From positions 1 to 64,000 of the forward strand of contig NZ_FOSR01000012.1 in NCBI RefSeq assembly GCF_900114325.1: 64,000 nt of DNA. The letters run 5' to 3'. Each line of letters begins with the position of its first letter. The stretch's first letter is position 1. Below are positions 56,235-64,000 of this stretch, piece by piece. The stretch comes from Rhodanobacter glycinis. Lineage in GTDB: Bacteria > Pseudomonadota > Gammaproteobacteria > Xanthomonadales > Rhodanobacteraceae. The position numbers were made by a program, and so were the translations under genes. Below the pieces are notes generated by a model. That model did no database searches and had not been told where the DNA came from. It saw only the letters and a list, made by a program, of their open reading frames with translations.

Positions 56235-57287
56235 CTACACGTGCGGCGCGTGCCGAAACTGGCTCCGGTACAACCGGCGCAATCCGATCAGTGCGACCAG
56301 CAGCCAGGCCAGCAGGCTGACGTAGACGCCCACGGCAGGAATCGTCCGCAGAAAATCCAGATGCAGTGCCTGTGCCAGTTCGAACGTGCCCACGGTATAC
56401 ATGCCGATGGGAAACACGATGTCCCAGTCGTCGGTTTCGTAACGCACCGGCACGTGGCGCCAGATGTGGCGCCACAGTTCCAGGATCACCAGCAGCGGAA
56501 TCCACCAGCTGGCAGTGGCCCAGAAGAACAGGGTGAATCCTTTCACGAACGGCAGCAGGGGCAACAGCGGGCTGGCGGCTGGCGTGTTGATGACCACCAG
56601 GCTGCCGGCCAGCGTGGTTACCGCCAGTGCACCCATGTCGATCCAGTACGGTGGCGTGAACTCGCGTGCGCGCATCGGGAAAAACACCATGCGATAGACC
56701 ACCAGCGTGATGATCAGCAGGTACAGCGCCGCGCCCAGCAGGTACAGGCACAGCGCCACGAACAGCCAGCCGCCGCGCGGCGTGGGTGCGTGGCCGGCGA
56801 TTAGTGCAACCAGTGCCGCCAATGCCTGCGTGGAGACCACCGCCACCAGCCAGCCGCCGTTGATGCTGCGGGTGAAGCCGGGCTTGAAGCGGGCGGTGAT
56901 GGTGGCGGCGAAGAACAGGTAGATCAGTGCCAGCCAGAGGACGGCGCCGGCGATCGCCAAGCCCAGGGCCAGCCGCGGACACGACACCACCAGCAGGCAT
57001 TGGCTGCCGAGCACGCTGGTCGCCGCTGCCAGTGTCAGGAAGCCGGCGCCGCGCGAGGGATCGACGAAATCCGCCACCATGCTGTGGCGAAAACGCGCCA
57101 GCCGCAGCGCGGTCAGCACCAGCAGCCAGGCGTAGGCGATCAGGTTGAAGGCGAACAAGGCCAGCGCCAGCCACGGCATGCCGTGTTGGCTGGCGTCGAC
57201 GGAGACGATGCCGGTGGCCATCACCAGCGCGAAGCAGCCGGGGTCGAGCCGACGTACTCGCCGCAATAGCGCATCCACCACAGCCAT
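56235..57287 (-). CDS. TehA/SLAC1 family transporter
   Basis: A 350-residue membrane protein with ten predicted helices. It opens DPGCFALVMATGIVSVDASQ, the usual TDT/SLAC1 N-terminus, and includes GGWLVAVVSTQALAALVALI, VYRMVFFPMRAREFTPPYWI DMGALAVTTLAGS and FPIGMYTVGTFELAQAL (VFPLGMYT.. signature). TDT proteins include tellurite-resistance TehA and C4-dicarboxylate or anion channels; the substrate here is not known. The ATG at 57287 follows GGAGGG, better than two earlier in-frame starts. Monocistronic. Confidence 0.88.
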   Translation of the reverse strand: MAVVDALLRRVRRLDPGCFALVMATGIVSVDASQHGMPWLALALFAFNLIAYAWLLVLTALRLARFRHSMVADFVDPSRGAGFLTLAAATSVLGSQCLLVVSCPRLALGLAIAGAVLWLALIYLFFAATITARFKPGFTRSINGGWLVAVVSTQALAALVALIAGHAPTPRGGWLFVALCLYLLGAALYLLIITLVVYRMVFFPMRAREFTPPYWIDMGALAVTTLAGSLVVINTPAASPLLPLLPFVKGFTLFFWATASWWIPLLVILELWRHIWRHVPVRYETDDWDIVFPIGMYTVGTFELAQALHLDFLRTIPAVGVYVSLLAWLLVALIGLRRLYRSQFRHAPHV

Positions 57288-57595
57288 CGCACCCTCCATC
57301 GCCGGCAACCTCGGTCATTATGCGACCGTGGGCCGGCGCGCCGGTGTGAAGGCGCAGCAGCGACGCGACCCCGGACCCCGCCGTTCGCACTGAGCGTAGC
57401 CTGCGCAGCTGGCGGAGTCGAAGTGGGGCCCGCATGGCCAGCGCTTCGCCGTGGGTGTCCTGCGACTTTGGCCTGAGCTCGAAGCCTGCCCCGGACGCGA
57501 TCCGGGGCGAGCGGTAACAAATGGTCTTCGGACGAGGTGTGATTTTTTTTCGCGCCGTGCGAATCATGGGGTGTATCACGGGGAATACGGATGAC
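57288..57595. other. intergenic region before the ECF sigma gene
   Basis: The 308-bp gap between divergent genes has no credible gene. GCCCCGGA (57488-57495) and TCCGGGGC (57501-57508) form a perfect 8-bp hairpin. GGTAACA (from 57511) and a run of eight T's (57543-57550) lie before the sigma gene; an ECF-type promoter may start at GTAACA, but this is weak. Confidence 0.4.
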
Positions 57596-58123
57596 ATGAC
57601 CAGCCGCAGCCACCAGCGACAGTTCGAGATACTGCTGCACGAGCATCGCGGCATCGTGTTCAAGGTGGCTTCGGTGTATGCCGTCAGCGCTGCCGATCGC
57701 GATGATCTGGCGCAGGAAATCTGCGTGCAGTTGTGGCGATCGTTCGGCCACTACGACGAGCGCCGGGCGAAGTTTTCCACCTGGATGTACCGCATTGCGT
57801 TGAACGTGGCGATCTCGCAATTGCGTCGCCGCAAGACGTCGCTGGACAGCCGTGTCGAACCGCTGGATGAACATCATCTGGACAGCATCGGTGGTGGCCA
57901 GGTCATTGCCGAAACCGATGAGCGGCTGGCTGCGATGTACGCCTGCATCGGCCAGCTCGATCCGCTCCATCGCGCGCTGATCCTGTTGTACCTGGAAGAC
58001 CGCAGCTACGCCGAGATCGCCGACGTGCTCGGCATTAGCGAAACCAACGTGGCCACCAAGATCAATCGCATCAAGCAGAAGCTGCGCGGCCAGATGACCG
58101 CGCCGGCACCTACCGGAGCATGA
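57596..58123 (+). CDS. ECF-family RNA polymerase sigma factor
   Basis: A 175-residue sigma factor with region 2 (FKVASVYAVSAADRDDLAQE ICVQLWRSF, and MYRIALNVAISQLRRRK) and region 4 (LHRALILLYLEDRSYAEIAD VLGISETNVATKINRIKQKL). The ATG at 57596 follows GGGGAA; an upstream ATG at 57591 is out of frame. Its stop overlaps the next gene (ATGA), as expected for a sigma/anti-sigma pair. Target promoters are unknown. Confidence 0.93.
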   Translation: MTSRSHQRQFEILLHEHRGIVFKVASVYAVSAADRDDLAQEICVQLWRSFGHYDERRAKFSTWMYRIALNVAISQLRRRKTSLDSRVEPLDEHHLDSIGGGQVIAETDERLAAMYACIGQLDPLHRALILLYLEDRSYAEIADVLGISETNVATKINRIKQKLRGQMTAPAPTGA

Positions 58124-58791
58124 CGATGGAACTCGACGAGATGAAGCTGGCCTGGCAGACCATGGGACAGCAACTGGAGCGGCAGAATGCGTTGCAATTG
58201 GAGCTGTTGCGACAGGGGCGCGCCGACCGCCTGCATCGGCACTTGCGACCGCTGGCATGGGGACAGTCGCTGCTTATCGTGCTTGGCGTCGCCATCATGC
58301 TGTGGGGCATCAGCTTCTGGTCGACGCACCTGGGCATCTGGCAGGCGGTGGCTTGCGGTGCCTTCATGCAACTGTTCGGTACCCTGGCGTTTGCCTTCCC
58401 GATCCGCTTGCTGGTGATGCAACAAGGCATCGATTACACCGCGCCGGTGCTGGACATCCAGCGCCGCCTTGCCCGGATGCGCGTCTGGCGGGTCAAGGTG
58501 GAAGCGCCGGTGTTCGCGGTGCTGGGTGGCGTGGTGTGGATACCGGCCTTGCTGATGCTGGCGCAGTACGAGGCGGACCCCTTCGGACTGAATCCCTGGC
58601 AGCACCTGCGCCCTAGCCTCATGCCCTGGCTGCTGTCGAGCGTGGCCGTGGCCATTGGCCTGGTATTCCTGGCCCGTTTCGCGGTGCGACGACTGGGGCA
58701 CGGTCGCTGGCTGGAGAACGGCCTGGCCGGCAGCGCCATCGTCAGGGCTGAAGCGGCGCTGGAGGAGATGGCGCGCTTCGAGCGGGACTGA
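58120..58791 (+). CDS. membrane protein coupled to the ECF sigma factor, probable regulator
   Basis: A 223-residue protein. An N-terminal cytoplasmic helix (MELDEMKLAWQTMGQQLERQ, residues 1-45) precedes four predicted transmembrane segments (SLLIVLGVAIMLWGISFW; WQAVACGAFMQLFGTLAFAF; APVFAVLGGVVWIPALLML; PWLLSSVAVAIGLVFLARF). No zinc-binding anti-sigma motif (HxxxCxxC) is present. Coupling to the sigma gene by ATGA suggests it controls the sigma factor, but it may also be an unrelated membrane protein of this operon type. Not matched to a known family. Confidence 0.7.
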   Translation: MTMELDEMKLAWQTMGQQLERQNALQLELLRQGRADRLHRHLRPLAWGQSLLIVLGVAIMLWGISFWSTHLGIWQAVACGAFMQLFGTLAFAFPIRLLVMQQGIDYTAPVLDIQRRLARMRVWRVKVEAPVFAVLGGVVWIPALLMLAQYEADPFGLNPWQHLRPSLMPWLLSSVAVAIGLVFLARFAVRRLGHGRWLENGLAGSAIVRAEAALEEMARFERD

Positions 58792-58852
58792 AGCCGCCCG
58801 TCATTCCGACCTGTGCCAGCTGCTGTCCGAGATATTTCCGGCTGTTGAATGA

Positions 58853-58957
58853 GCCCCTCCCCCTGCGAGCAGGGGGAGGTTGGGAGGGGGTAACGCTTTG
58901 GCTCTCCAAGGCAAAAGCACCCCTCCCCAACCCTCCCCTGCGCGCAGGGGAGGGAGT
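58853..58957. repeat. CCCTCCCC-type intergenic element, copy 5
   Basis: Left hairpin CCCCTCCCCCTGCGAGCAGGGGGAGG, right hairpin CCCTCCCCTGCGCGCAGGGGAGGG, with TTGGGAGGGG and CCCCTCCCCAA able to pair across 58880-58930. It belongs to the same family as copies 1-4 but lacks their GGGCGGGTGCTCG centre. The rest of the gap 58792-59095 holds the 36-bp repeat below and no gene. Confidence 0.75.
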
Positions 58958-59047
58958 TTTCAGTCCGTCCATCGAGGCGCACGGACAGTCTTCGCTGAGC
59001 TCGGCTCTCGGATTTTTGATACAACCTTTTGATCGAGCTCGACAAGT

Positions 59048-59083
59048 ATTCCGGACAGCAGTGAGCCTGCGCCGGAATGACGA
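59048..59083. repeat. dispersed 36-bp repeat, copy 2
   Basis: ATTCCGGACAGCAGTGAGCC plus 16 bp, with 33 of 36 positions shared with 306-341. This copy contains GCGCCGGAATGACGA, the less degraded form. Confidence 0.5.
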
Positions 59084-59095
59084 CTGGGCAAGCCC

Positions 59096-59548
59096 TCAGC
59101 GCGCCTTTGGCTTCAAACGCACATAGATCTGCTTGCGCACCCGGGCGATTACTTTGCCGGAGGCGGTGACGACGTCGGTCTCGAACCAGCGCAACACCTT
59201 CTCGCCGCCGGCGGCTGCCGTGCGCAGTTCGTCGATCACGCCGGGTTCCAGCTTGAAGTGGGCGTAGACGTCTTCATAGCCAGGTGCGACGAAGTCGATC
59301 GTGCCGGCCTTGTCCCACACGAAGTAGTCCTTGCCCAGTTGCTGCATCACCAGCAGCATCCAGAACGGGTCGGTCATCGCGAACAGGTTGCCGCCGAACT
59401 GGCTCTTGACGTAGTTGCGGTTCCACGGGCGCAGGCGCAACACCACCCTTGCTTCGGTGTAGTCGTCGCTGACCGATTGCAGGCGGATGCTGTTGAACAG
59501 GAACGGCGGCCACAGATTCAACAGCCGGCGGAAAGTGGATGCGCGCAT
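59096..59548 (-). CDS. DUF4442 (hotdog-fold) protein
   Basis: A 150-residue protein matching DUF4442: LWPPFLFNSIRLQSVSDDYTEARVVL, NRNYVKSQFGGNLFAMTDPF and AGTIDFVAPGYEDVYAHF. The family has a hotdog fold related to acyl-CoA thioesterases, often with unknown substrate. It starts at the ATG giving MRASTFRRLLN; longer in-frame extensions are not family-like. It lies 70 bp downstream of the thioredoxin-like gene on the same strand. Confidence 0.85.
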   Translation of the reverse strand: MRASTFRRLLNLWPPFLFNSIRLQSVSDDYTEARVVLRLRPWNRNYVKSQFGGNLFAMTDPFWMLLVMQQLGKDYFVWDKAGTIDFVAPGYEDVYAHFKLEPGVIDELRTAAAGGEKVLRWFETDVVTASGKVIARVRKQIYVRLKPKAR

Positions 59549-59618
59549 GGGGCGGGAAGCGTGTCGAAGTCGCCGGAACGATACCATACCTTTGCGTATG
59601 GTGTGCCACTCGCACCGC

Positions 59619-60491
59619 TTAGAACAACAGCGAAGCCATCCGGCGCCGGTAGCGTCCCACCAGTTCCGCATCATCGAGCGTATTGAACGCCGCCAGCAGG
59701 CGCTTTTTCGCGGCACCGTCGTTCCAGTCGCGGGCTTTTTCGAGGATGACGAGGAACTGGTCGAGGCCGGTGGCCGGCTCGTCGCCGAGCAGCAGGCGCA
59801 CGCCGAGCAGGTCGCGGGCCTCCCAGTCCGTGGCATCGGTTTGCACGCGCTGTTGCAGTTCGGCCAGCGTGGGCGCGTTTTTCAGCGTGCTCGCCAGTTC
59901 GAGCTGGCTGCGCAGGCGGACGGCGCGGGCATCGGTGGCGAGGTTGGCGGGCAGGGCGTTCAGTTCGGTTTCGGCGGCGTCGCTTTGACCGGCCTGCATC
60001 AGTGCCAGGGCGAGGTCGAGCTTGAGCTCGGCACGGTCCGGCTCGGTGGCGATGGCCTGCTGCAGGCGGTTGATGGCCTGTTCGGGCGTTTCGGCCGGGG
60101 CTTCGACGGCGTCGGCGGCATCTTCATCGCCGGCTCCGTCCAGTGGCTGCAGATGGCGCGACAGGAATTCGCGCAACTGGCCCTCGGGCAAGGCACCGGA
60201 GAAACCGTCGGCGATCTCGCCATTCTTCACCAGCATCACGGTGGGAATGGAGCGGATGCCGAACATGCCGGCCAGCTCCTGGTTCTTGTCCACGTCGACC
60301 TTGGCCAGCCGGAACGCGCCGTTGTATTCGGCGGCAAGCTTTTCCAGCATCGGGCCGAGGGTCTTGCACGGGCCGCACCAGGTGGCCCAGAAATCCACCA
60401 GCACCGGGGTGGCCTGCGAGGCCTGCAGGACATCGGTCTCGAAGTTGGTCGGGTCCACGTCGAAGACGTGAGTGGTGGCGGTATCGGTCAC
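59619..60491 (-). CDS. cnoX: CnoX-like thioredoxin/TPR chaperone (YbbN family)
   Basis: A 290-residue protein: an N-terminal thioredoxin domain (residues about 10-115) with active-site Cys39-Gly-Pro-Cys42 in FWATWCGPCKT and cis-proline in RSIPTVML, followed by a helical TPR-like C-terminal half (about 130-290; ETPEQAINRLQQAIATEPDR). E. coli CnoX lacks the redox pair (SxxC); here both cysteines are present, so a redox function beside the holdase role is possible. It protects proteins under oxidative stress and works with GroEL in E. coli (family knowledge). Divergent from the pqi operon. Confidence 0.9.
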   Translation of the reverse strand: MTDTATTHVFDVDPTNFETDVLQASQATPVLVDFWATWCGPCKTLGPMLEKLAAEYNGAFRLAKVDVDKNQELAGMFGIRSIPTVMLVKNGEIADGFSGALPEGQLREFLSRHLQPLDGAGDEDAADAVEAPAETPEQAINRLQQAIATEPDRAELKLDLALALMQAGQSDAAETELNALPANLATDARAVRLRSQLELASTLKNAPTLAELQQRVQTDATDWEARDLLGVRLLLGDEPATGLDQFLVILEKARDWNDGAAKKRLLAAFNTLDDAELVGRYRRRMASLLF

Positions 60492-60590
60492 GATGGGCTC
60501 CGGTAGGCGGGATGCCCGCTGAAGGTCGGGGCGGGCACGAGCATATCAAGGGCTTCGACACATGCGCGCCGTTGACGCGGATTTGCGAGA

Positions 60591-61262
60591 ATGGCCGGCA
60601 TGAGCGTCCCGTCTCCCGCCATTGAGCAGGCCCCGGCCCCCGTGCCGGCGCCGCTGCTGATCTGCGAGCACTGCGACACGGTGTATCGCCGCCGCCCGCT
60701 GGCGTGCGGCGAAACGGCGCGTTGTGCGCGCTGCGATGCGGTGCTGGAGCGCCATCAGCGGCTGGGTACCAACGCCATGCTGGCGCTGATATTGACGGCC
60801 ATGCTGGTGTTCGTGGAAGCGAACGTCTGGCCGATCGTCACCCTTGGGCTGAACGGCGAGAAGGTGGCCACCACGCTCTGGGGCATGATCCTGGCGATGT
60901 GGCACGAAGATGCCAAGGTGGTGTCGGTGCTGGCGGCGGCTACGCTGTTCTTCTTTCCGCTGGCGAAGATGATCGGCATGGGCTGGCTGTTGTTGTTCGC
61001 GCGCAAGGGGCAGCGGGCGCCGGGCTTCCGGTCGCTGATGGTGGGGCTGCATTACTTGCATCCGTGGACGATGAGCGAGGTGTTCGTGCTGGGCGTGCTG
61101 GTATCCATCGTCAAGGCGCACCTCTATTTCGAGATCAGCCCGGACCCGGGCATCTTCGCGTATGCGGCGCTGGCCGTCCTGATCACGATCTTCGCCGGGG
61201 TGGATTTGCGGCAATTGTGGGAAACCCTGCCGGAGCACGCGACCACGGAGCCGACTGAATGA
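60591..61262 (+). CDS. pqiA: paraquat-inducible protein A, first half
   Basis: A 223-residue membrane protein. A cytoplasmic zinc ribbon (ICEHCDTVYRR with CxxC, and ARCARCDAV with CxxC) precedes four helices (MLALILTAMLVFVEANVWPI onward). GFRSLMVGLHYLHPWTMSEVFVLGVLVSIVK is the PqiA signature. PqiA proteins of enterobacteria hold two such modules in one chain; here they are two genes. It works with PqiB in lipid transport between membranes. An alternative ATG lies 9 bp downstream. Stop overlaps the next start (ATGA). Confidence 0.9.
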   Translation: MAGMSVPSPAIEQAPAPVPAPLLICEHCDTVYRRRPLACGETARCARCDAVLERHQRLGTNAMLALILTAMLVFVEANVWPIVTLGLNGEKVATTLWGMILAMWHEDAKVVSVLAAATLFFFPLAKMIGMGWLLLFARKGQRAPGFRSLMVGLHYLHPWTMSEVFVLGVLVSIVKAHLYFEISPDPGIFAYAALAVLITIFAGVDLRQLWETLPEHATTEPTE

Positions 61263-61882
61263 GCGCGTTGCCGCGGGCACACGAGCTGGGGCTGATCGGC
61301 TGCCATGTCTGCGGACTGGTTTGCCGCGACACGCCGATGGACGACGCGGCCTGCCCGCGCTGCGGCTCGGCGCTGCATCGGCGCAAGACGGCCAGCTACG
61401 CGCGCACCTGGGCGCTGCTGATTGCCGGCTTCCTGCTGTACATCCCGGCCAACGTGCTGCCGATCATGCGCACGGCGAGCCTGGGCGACGTGGACGACAA
61501 CACCATCATCAGCGGCGTGATGGAGCTGTGGAACAAGGGATCGCCGGATCTGGCGGTGATCGTGTTCACTGCCAGCATCCTGGTGCCGATGACGAAATTC
61601 TTCGTGCTGACGACCCTGCTTGTCAGTGCTCGTCGGGGCAGCAACTGGGCACGTCCGCAGCGTGCGAAACTGTACCGGCTGGTGGAATTCATCGGCTACT
61701 GGTCGATGCTGGACGTGTTCGTGGTGGCGTTGCTGACGGCGCTGGTGCAGTTCGGCATCTTCAGCCTGGTGGCGCCGTTGCCCGGCGTGATTTTCTTCGG
61801 CCTGACCGTGGTGCTGACCATGCTGGCCTCGATGAGTTTCGACCCCCGTTTGATCTGGGATGGCAGGACCGACGATGACTGA
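61259..61882 (+). CDS. pqiA: paraquat-inducible protein A, second half
   Basis: A 207-residue paralogue of the preceding gene: zinc ribbon CHVCGLVC..CPRCGSAL, then four helices, with ANVLPIMRTASLGDVDDNTI and LYRLVEFIGYWSMLDVFVVA LLTALVQFG. It corresponds to the C-terminal half of single-chain PqiA. It overlaps the first gene by 4 bp and pqiB by 8 bp, so all are translated together. Confidence 0.9.
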   Translation: MSALPRAHELGLIGCHVCGLVCRDTPMDDAACPRCGSALHRRKTASYARTWALLIAGFLLYIPANVLPIMRTASLGDVDDNTIISGVMELWNKGSPDLAVIVFTASILVPMTKFFVLTTLLVSARRGSNWARPQRAKLYRLVEFIGYWSMLDVFVVALLTALVQFGIFSLVAPLPGVIFFGLTVVLTMLASMSFDPRLIWDGRTDDD

Positions 61883-63572
61883 TGAATCCAGGGCGACTCC
61901 CCCCGACGACTTGCCGCAACCGGTGGTACGAAGCCGACGCGTCGGCATATCGCTGATCTGGCTGGTGCCGGTCATCGCCGCACTGGTGGGGTTGTCGCTG
62001 GTGGTCCATGCCTGGTTGCAGGCCGGGCCCACGATCAACATCAGCTTCCAGACCGCCGAAGGCCTGACGCCGGGCAAGACGCCGGTGAAGTACAAGAGCG
62101 TGACGATCGGCAAGGTCGAAAAGGTCCGCCTCAGCAGCGATCGCGACCACGTCATCGTGAAGGTGGCGCTGGAGAAGAGCGCCGAAAGTTTCGCCACGGC
62201 CGACACGCGCTTCTGGGTGGTGCGTCCGCGCATCGGGCTGGGTGGCGTGTCGGGCGTAAGTACGCTGTTGTCGGGTGCTTATATCGGCGCCGATATCGGT
62301 AATTCGAAAGAGGAAAAGTACCGGTTCAAGGGGCTGGAGCTGCCGCCGGCGATCACCCACGGTTCGCCCGGGCGCAGCTTCGTGCTGCATGCGCAGGACC
62401 TGGGTTCGCTGGATGTGGGGTCGCCGATCTATTACCGGCGCATCCAGGTCGGCCAGGTGGCGTCCTACCAACTGGACAAGGATGGCAGCGGCGTGACCAT
62501 CCGGATTTTCGTGGGCAGTCCGAACGATCGCTTCATTACGGACTCCACGCGGTTCTGGAATGCCAGTGGCGTGGACGTCTCGCTGGGCGCGAACGGGTTG
62601 AAGCTCAATACCCAGTCGCTGGCCGCGGTACTGGCCGGTGGCGTGGCGTTCCAGAATCCGCCCGGGCCGCACGACAGCACGCCGGCCAAGGAAGACGCCA
62701 GTTTCCGCCTGTTCGGCGACGAGACCACCGCCATGGCTCCGCCGGATGGCCCGGCGCACTACATCCGCATGCGCTTCAAGCAGTCGCTGCGCGGGCTGGC
62801 GGTGGGCGCGCCGGTGGAATTCCTTGGCGTGAACTTCGGCAAGGTGGTGTCGATCAAGATGGATTACGACGAGAAGTCGCAGAGCTTCCCGATCATCGTC
62901 GGTGCCGTGATCTATCCGCAGCGGCTTGGACAGGCCAACGACAAGCTGGTGGCGCTGGCCAAGGCGCAAGGCGACGACGCGGATCTTTCGCACATAGTCG
63001 GCCGGCTGGTGGCGCATGGCCTGCGGGCGCAGGCGCGCACCGGCAACCTGCTCACCGGCCAGCTCTACATCGCGCTGGACTTCCTGCCGAATGCGGCCAA
63101 GGTGAAGTACGACCCGAATGCGCGGCCGCTGGAAATTCCCACCGCGCCGGGCAGCTTCGACAAGCTGCAGGAGCAGTTGGCCGAAATCGTCGACAAGATC
63201 CACAAGATCCCGTTCGACAGCATCGGCAAGCACCTGGACGACTCGCTGGCCAATCTGGACAGCACGCTGAAACAGGTCAACGGCCAGGTCTTGCCGCAGG
63301 TCAGCGAAACCCTGAAGGGCGCGCAGAGCACGCTCGGTTCGGCCAACCACATGCTGGCCGGCGATTCACCGCTGCAGCAGAACCTGGGCACCACCTTGCA
63401 GGAGCTGCGACGCATGGCGCGTTCGCTGCGCGTGCTGACCGATTACCTCGGCGTGCATCCGGAAGCGCTGATTCGTGGGCGCCACGCCGATCCGGCCGTG
63501 CGTGAGCCCGCCGCGGAGCCGACAACGCCCGCCACGTCGAACGGCGCGGCATCGAAAGGGAGCAAGCCATGA
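61875..63572 (+). CDS. pqiB: intermembrane transport protein PqiB (MCE domain)
   Basis: A 565-residue protein anchored by one N-terminal helix (VGISLIWLVPVIAALVGLSL VVHAWL) with three MCE domains (beginning TINISFQTAEGLTPGKTPVK, about residue 160 FVLHAQDLGSLDVGSPIYYR, and about 295 YIRMRFKQSLRGLAVGAPVE). A coiled C-terminal tail (about 435-565) is rich in helix (DDSLANLDSTLKQVNGQVLP). PqiB hexamers form a periplasmic tube that moves lipids between membranes with PqiA and PqiC. ATG at 61875 overlaps the preceding gene. Confidence 0.93.
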   Translation: MTDESRATPPDDLPQPVVRSRRVGISLIWLVPVIAALVGLSLVVHAWLQAGPTINISFQTAEGLTPGKTPVKYKSVTIGKVEKVRLSSDRDHVIVKVALEKSAESFATADTRFWVVRPRIGLGGVSGVSTLLSGAYIGADIGNSKEEKYRFKGLELPPAITHGSPGRSFVLHAQDLGSLDVGSPIYYRRIQVGQVASYQLDKDGSGVTIRIFVGSPNDRFITDSTRFWNASGVDVSLGANGLKLNTQSLAAVLAGGVAFQNPPGPHDSTPAKEDASFRLFGDETTAMAPPDGPAHYIRMRFKQSLRGLAVGAPVEFLGVNFGKVVSIKMDYDEKSQSFPIIVGAVIYPQRLGQANDKLVALAKAQGDDADLSHIVGRLVAHGLRAQARTGNLLTGQLYIALDFLPNAAKVKYDPNARPLEIPTAPGSFDKLQEQLAEIVDKIHKIPFDSIGKHLDDSLANLDSTLKQVNGQVLPQVSETLKGAQSTLGSANHMLAGDSPLQQNLGTTLQELRRMARSLRVLTDYLGVHPEALIRGRHADPAVREPAAEPTTPATSNGAASKGSKP

Positions 63573-64000
63573 TTCGCCTGCGTTCTCCACTGGTTGGCCT
63601 GCTGGCTGTGGCGCTGGCCGCCTGCGCCTCCGCGCCGATGCATTACTACACCTTGATCGCGCCGGCTCCGACCGAAGCATCGCCAGTCGCCGCGCCGGCC
63701 TCGTTCCGTTTCGCGCTTTTGCCGGTGGGCATTCCGGCCCAGGCCGACCAGCCGCAAATGGTGGTGCGCGAAGGCGGGCAGGGCGTGGCCATGCTGGATG
63801 GCCGGCGCTGGATCGCCCCGTTGGCCGATGAAGTGCGCGGCGCGCTGTCGGCCGATCTTGCGCGCGACACCGGGGCGCAGGATGTCAGCGGGTTGCCCGC
63901 CGGCGACAAGCCGGTGCTGCGCATCAAGGTCGACCTGCGCCGCTTCGACTCCGTGCCTGGCCAGTACGCCCTGATCGACGCCGCCTGGAGCGTGCATGCG
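63569..64000 (+). CDS. pqiC: PqiC-like (ABC-transport auxiliary) outer-membrane lipoprotein, 3' truncated
   Basis: Starts at the ATG overlapping the pqiB stop and is open to the window end (144 codons; the C-terminus is outside). The N-terminus is a lipoprotein signal MIRLRSPLVGLLAVALAAC with lipobox LAAC. Then comes APMHYYTLIAPAP, typical of ABC-type transport auxiliary lipoproteins, and RRWIAPLADEVRGALSADLA. It fits the PqiC position and role: the outer-membrane partner of PqiB. Confidence 0.85.
   Translation, partial: MIRLRSPLVGLLAVALAACASAPMHYYTLIAPAPTEASPVAAPASFRFALLPVGIPAQADQPQMVVREGGQGVAMLDGRRWIAPLADEVRGALSADLARDTGAQDVSGLPAGDKPVLRIKVDLRRFDSVPGQYALIDAAWSVHA

Noticed and set aside
61761-63350. 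529-codon open frame on the minus strand
   Set aside because: Antisense of pqiB; no domain.

Overview
The window is a GC-rich, densely coded bacterial chromosome segment. Gene content and order (queA-tgt-yajC-secD-secF, an Rrf2-led SUF operon, AmgK/MurU cell-wall recycling, PqiA/B/C, RapA, REP-type intergenic repeats) point to a gammaproteobacterium of the Lysobacterales/Xanthomonadales, most likely Rhodanobacteraceae (Rhodanobacter/Dyella-like). The family placement is inference from content; no rRNA or tRNA gene was seen.

Layout. 0-2.7 kb: the 5' end of an IS4-type transposase running off the left edge, then proline iminopeptidase, uracil phosphoribosyltransferase and a PsiF-like secreted protein. 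2.7-9.2 kb: a class-III aminotransferase, divergent from a translationally coupled ABC transporter / two histidine kinases / one response regulator operon. 9.3-16.6 kb: a MATE exporter, then queA, tgt, yajC, secD, secF (queuosine tRNA modification and Sec export). 16.8-20.5 kb: murU-amgK, an SDR oxidoreductase and a divergent AraC regulator. 20.6-22.3 kb: glnK-amtB behind a sigma-54 promoter with an NtrC-like site. 22.5-30.9 kb: the SUF Fe-S assembly locus (rrf2-sufB-sufC-sufD-sufS) followed by an acyltransferase, a PanE-like reductase, a GNAT protein and a Rieske ferredoxin. 31-34 kb: an M1-type peptidase coupled to a multipass membrane protein, then about 830 bp of gene-free, hairpin-rich DNA.

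35-47.6 kb: GNAT and SET-domain proteins, an M20 peptidase, a YggS-type PLP protein, an NlpC/P60 hydrolase, rhomboid protease, a DUF2249/FmdE-like pair, RapA, and a Fur-type-controlled TonB siderophore receptor with its PKHD dioxygenase. 47.9-54.2 kb: M13 peptidase, a LysR regulator divergent from cidA/cidB, M14 peptidase. 54.3-64 kb: a DUF502 membrane protein, an isolated lower-GC HNH nuclease, a TehA/SLAC1-type channel, an ECF sigma factor with a membrane partner, DUF4442, a CnoX-like thioredoxin, and pqiA-pqiA-pqiB-pqiC running off the right edge.

Two intergenic repeat families recur. One is a 100-200 bp element with CCCTCTCC/GGAGAGGG arms (five copies, one inside the suf operon). The other is a shorter REP-like hairpin family (GTAGGAGC.. 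/ GAGCCCGCTGGCGGGC..; four copies). Several minus-strand genes end inside these repeats. The clearest regulatory sites are the sigma-54/NtrC arrangement before glnK, a TTGACC-N17-TACCAT promoter with an overlapping dyad before the suf operon, a Fur-like box before the TonB receptor, a perfect 10-7-10 inverted repeat between the LysR gene and cidA, and a three-fold TGCAAGG array before the ABC/two-component operon. No CRISPR array, phage region or complete mobile element was found. No wholly new multi-gene system is evident; the best leads are the solitary HNH nuclease with a possible modified-base-reading N-terminus, the structured 34.1-35.0 kb intergenic region, and the DUF2249/FmdE-like pair.
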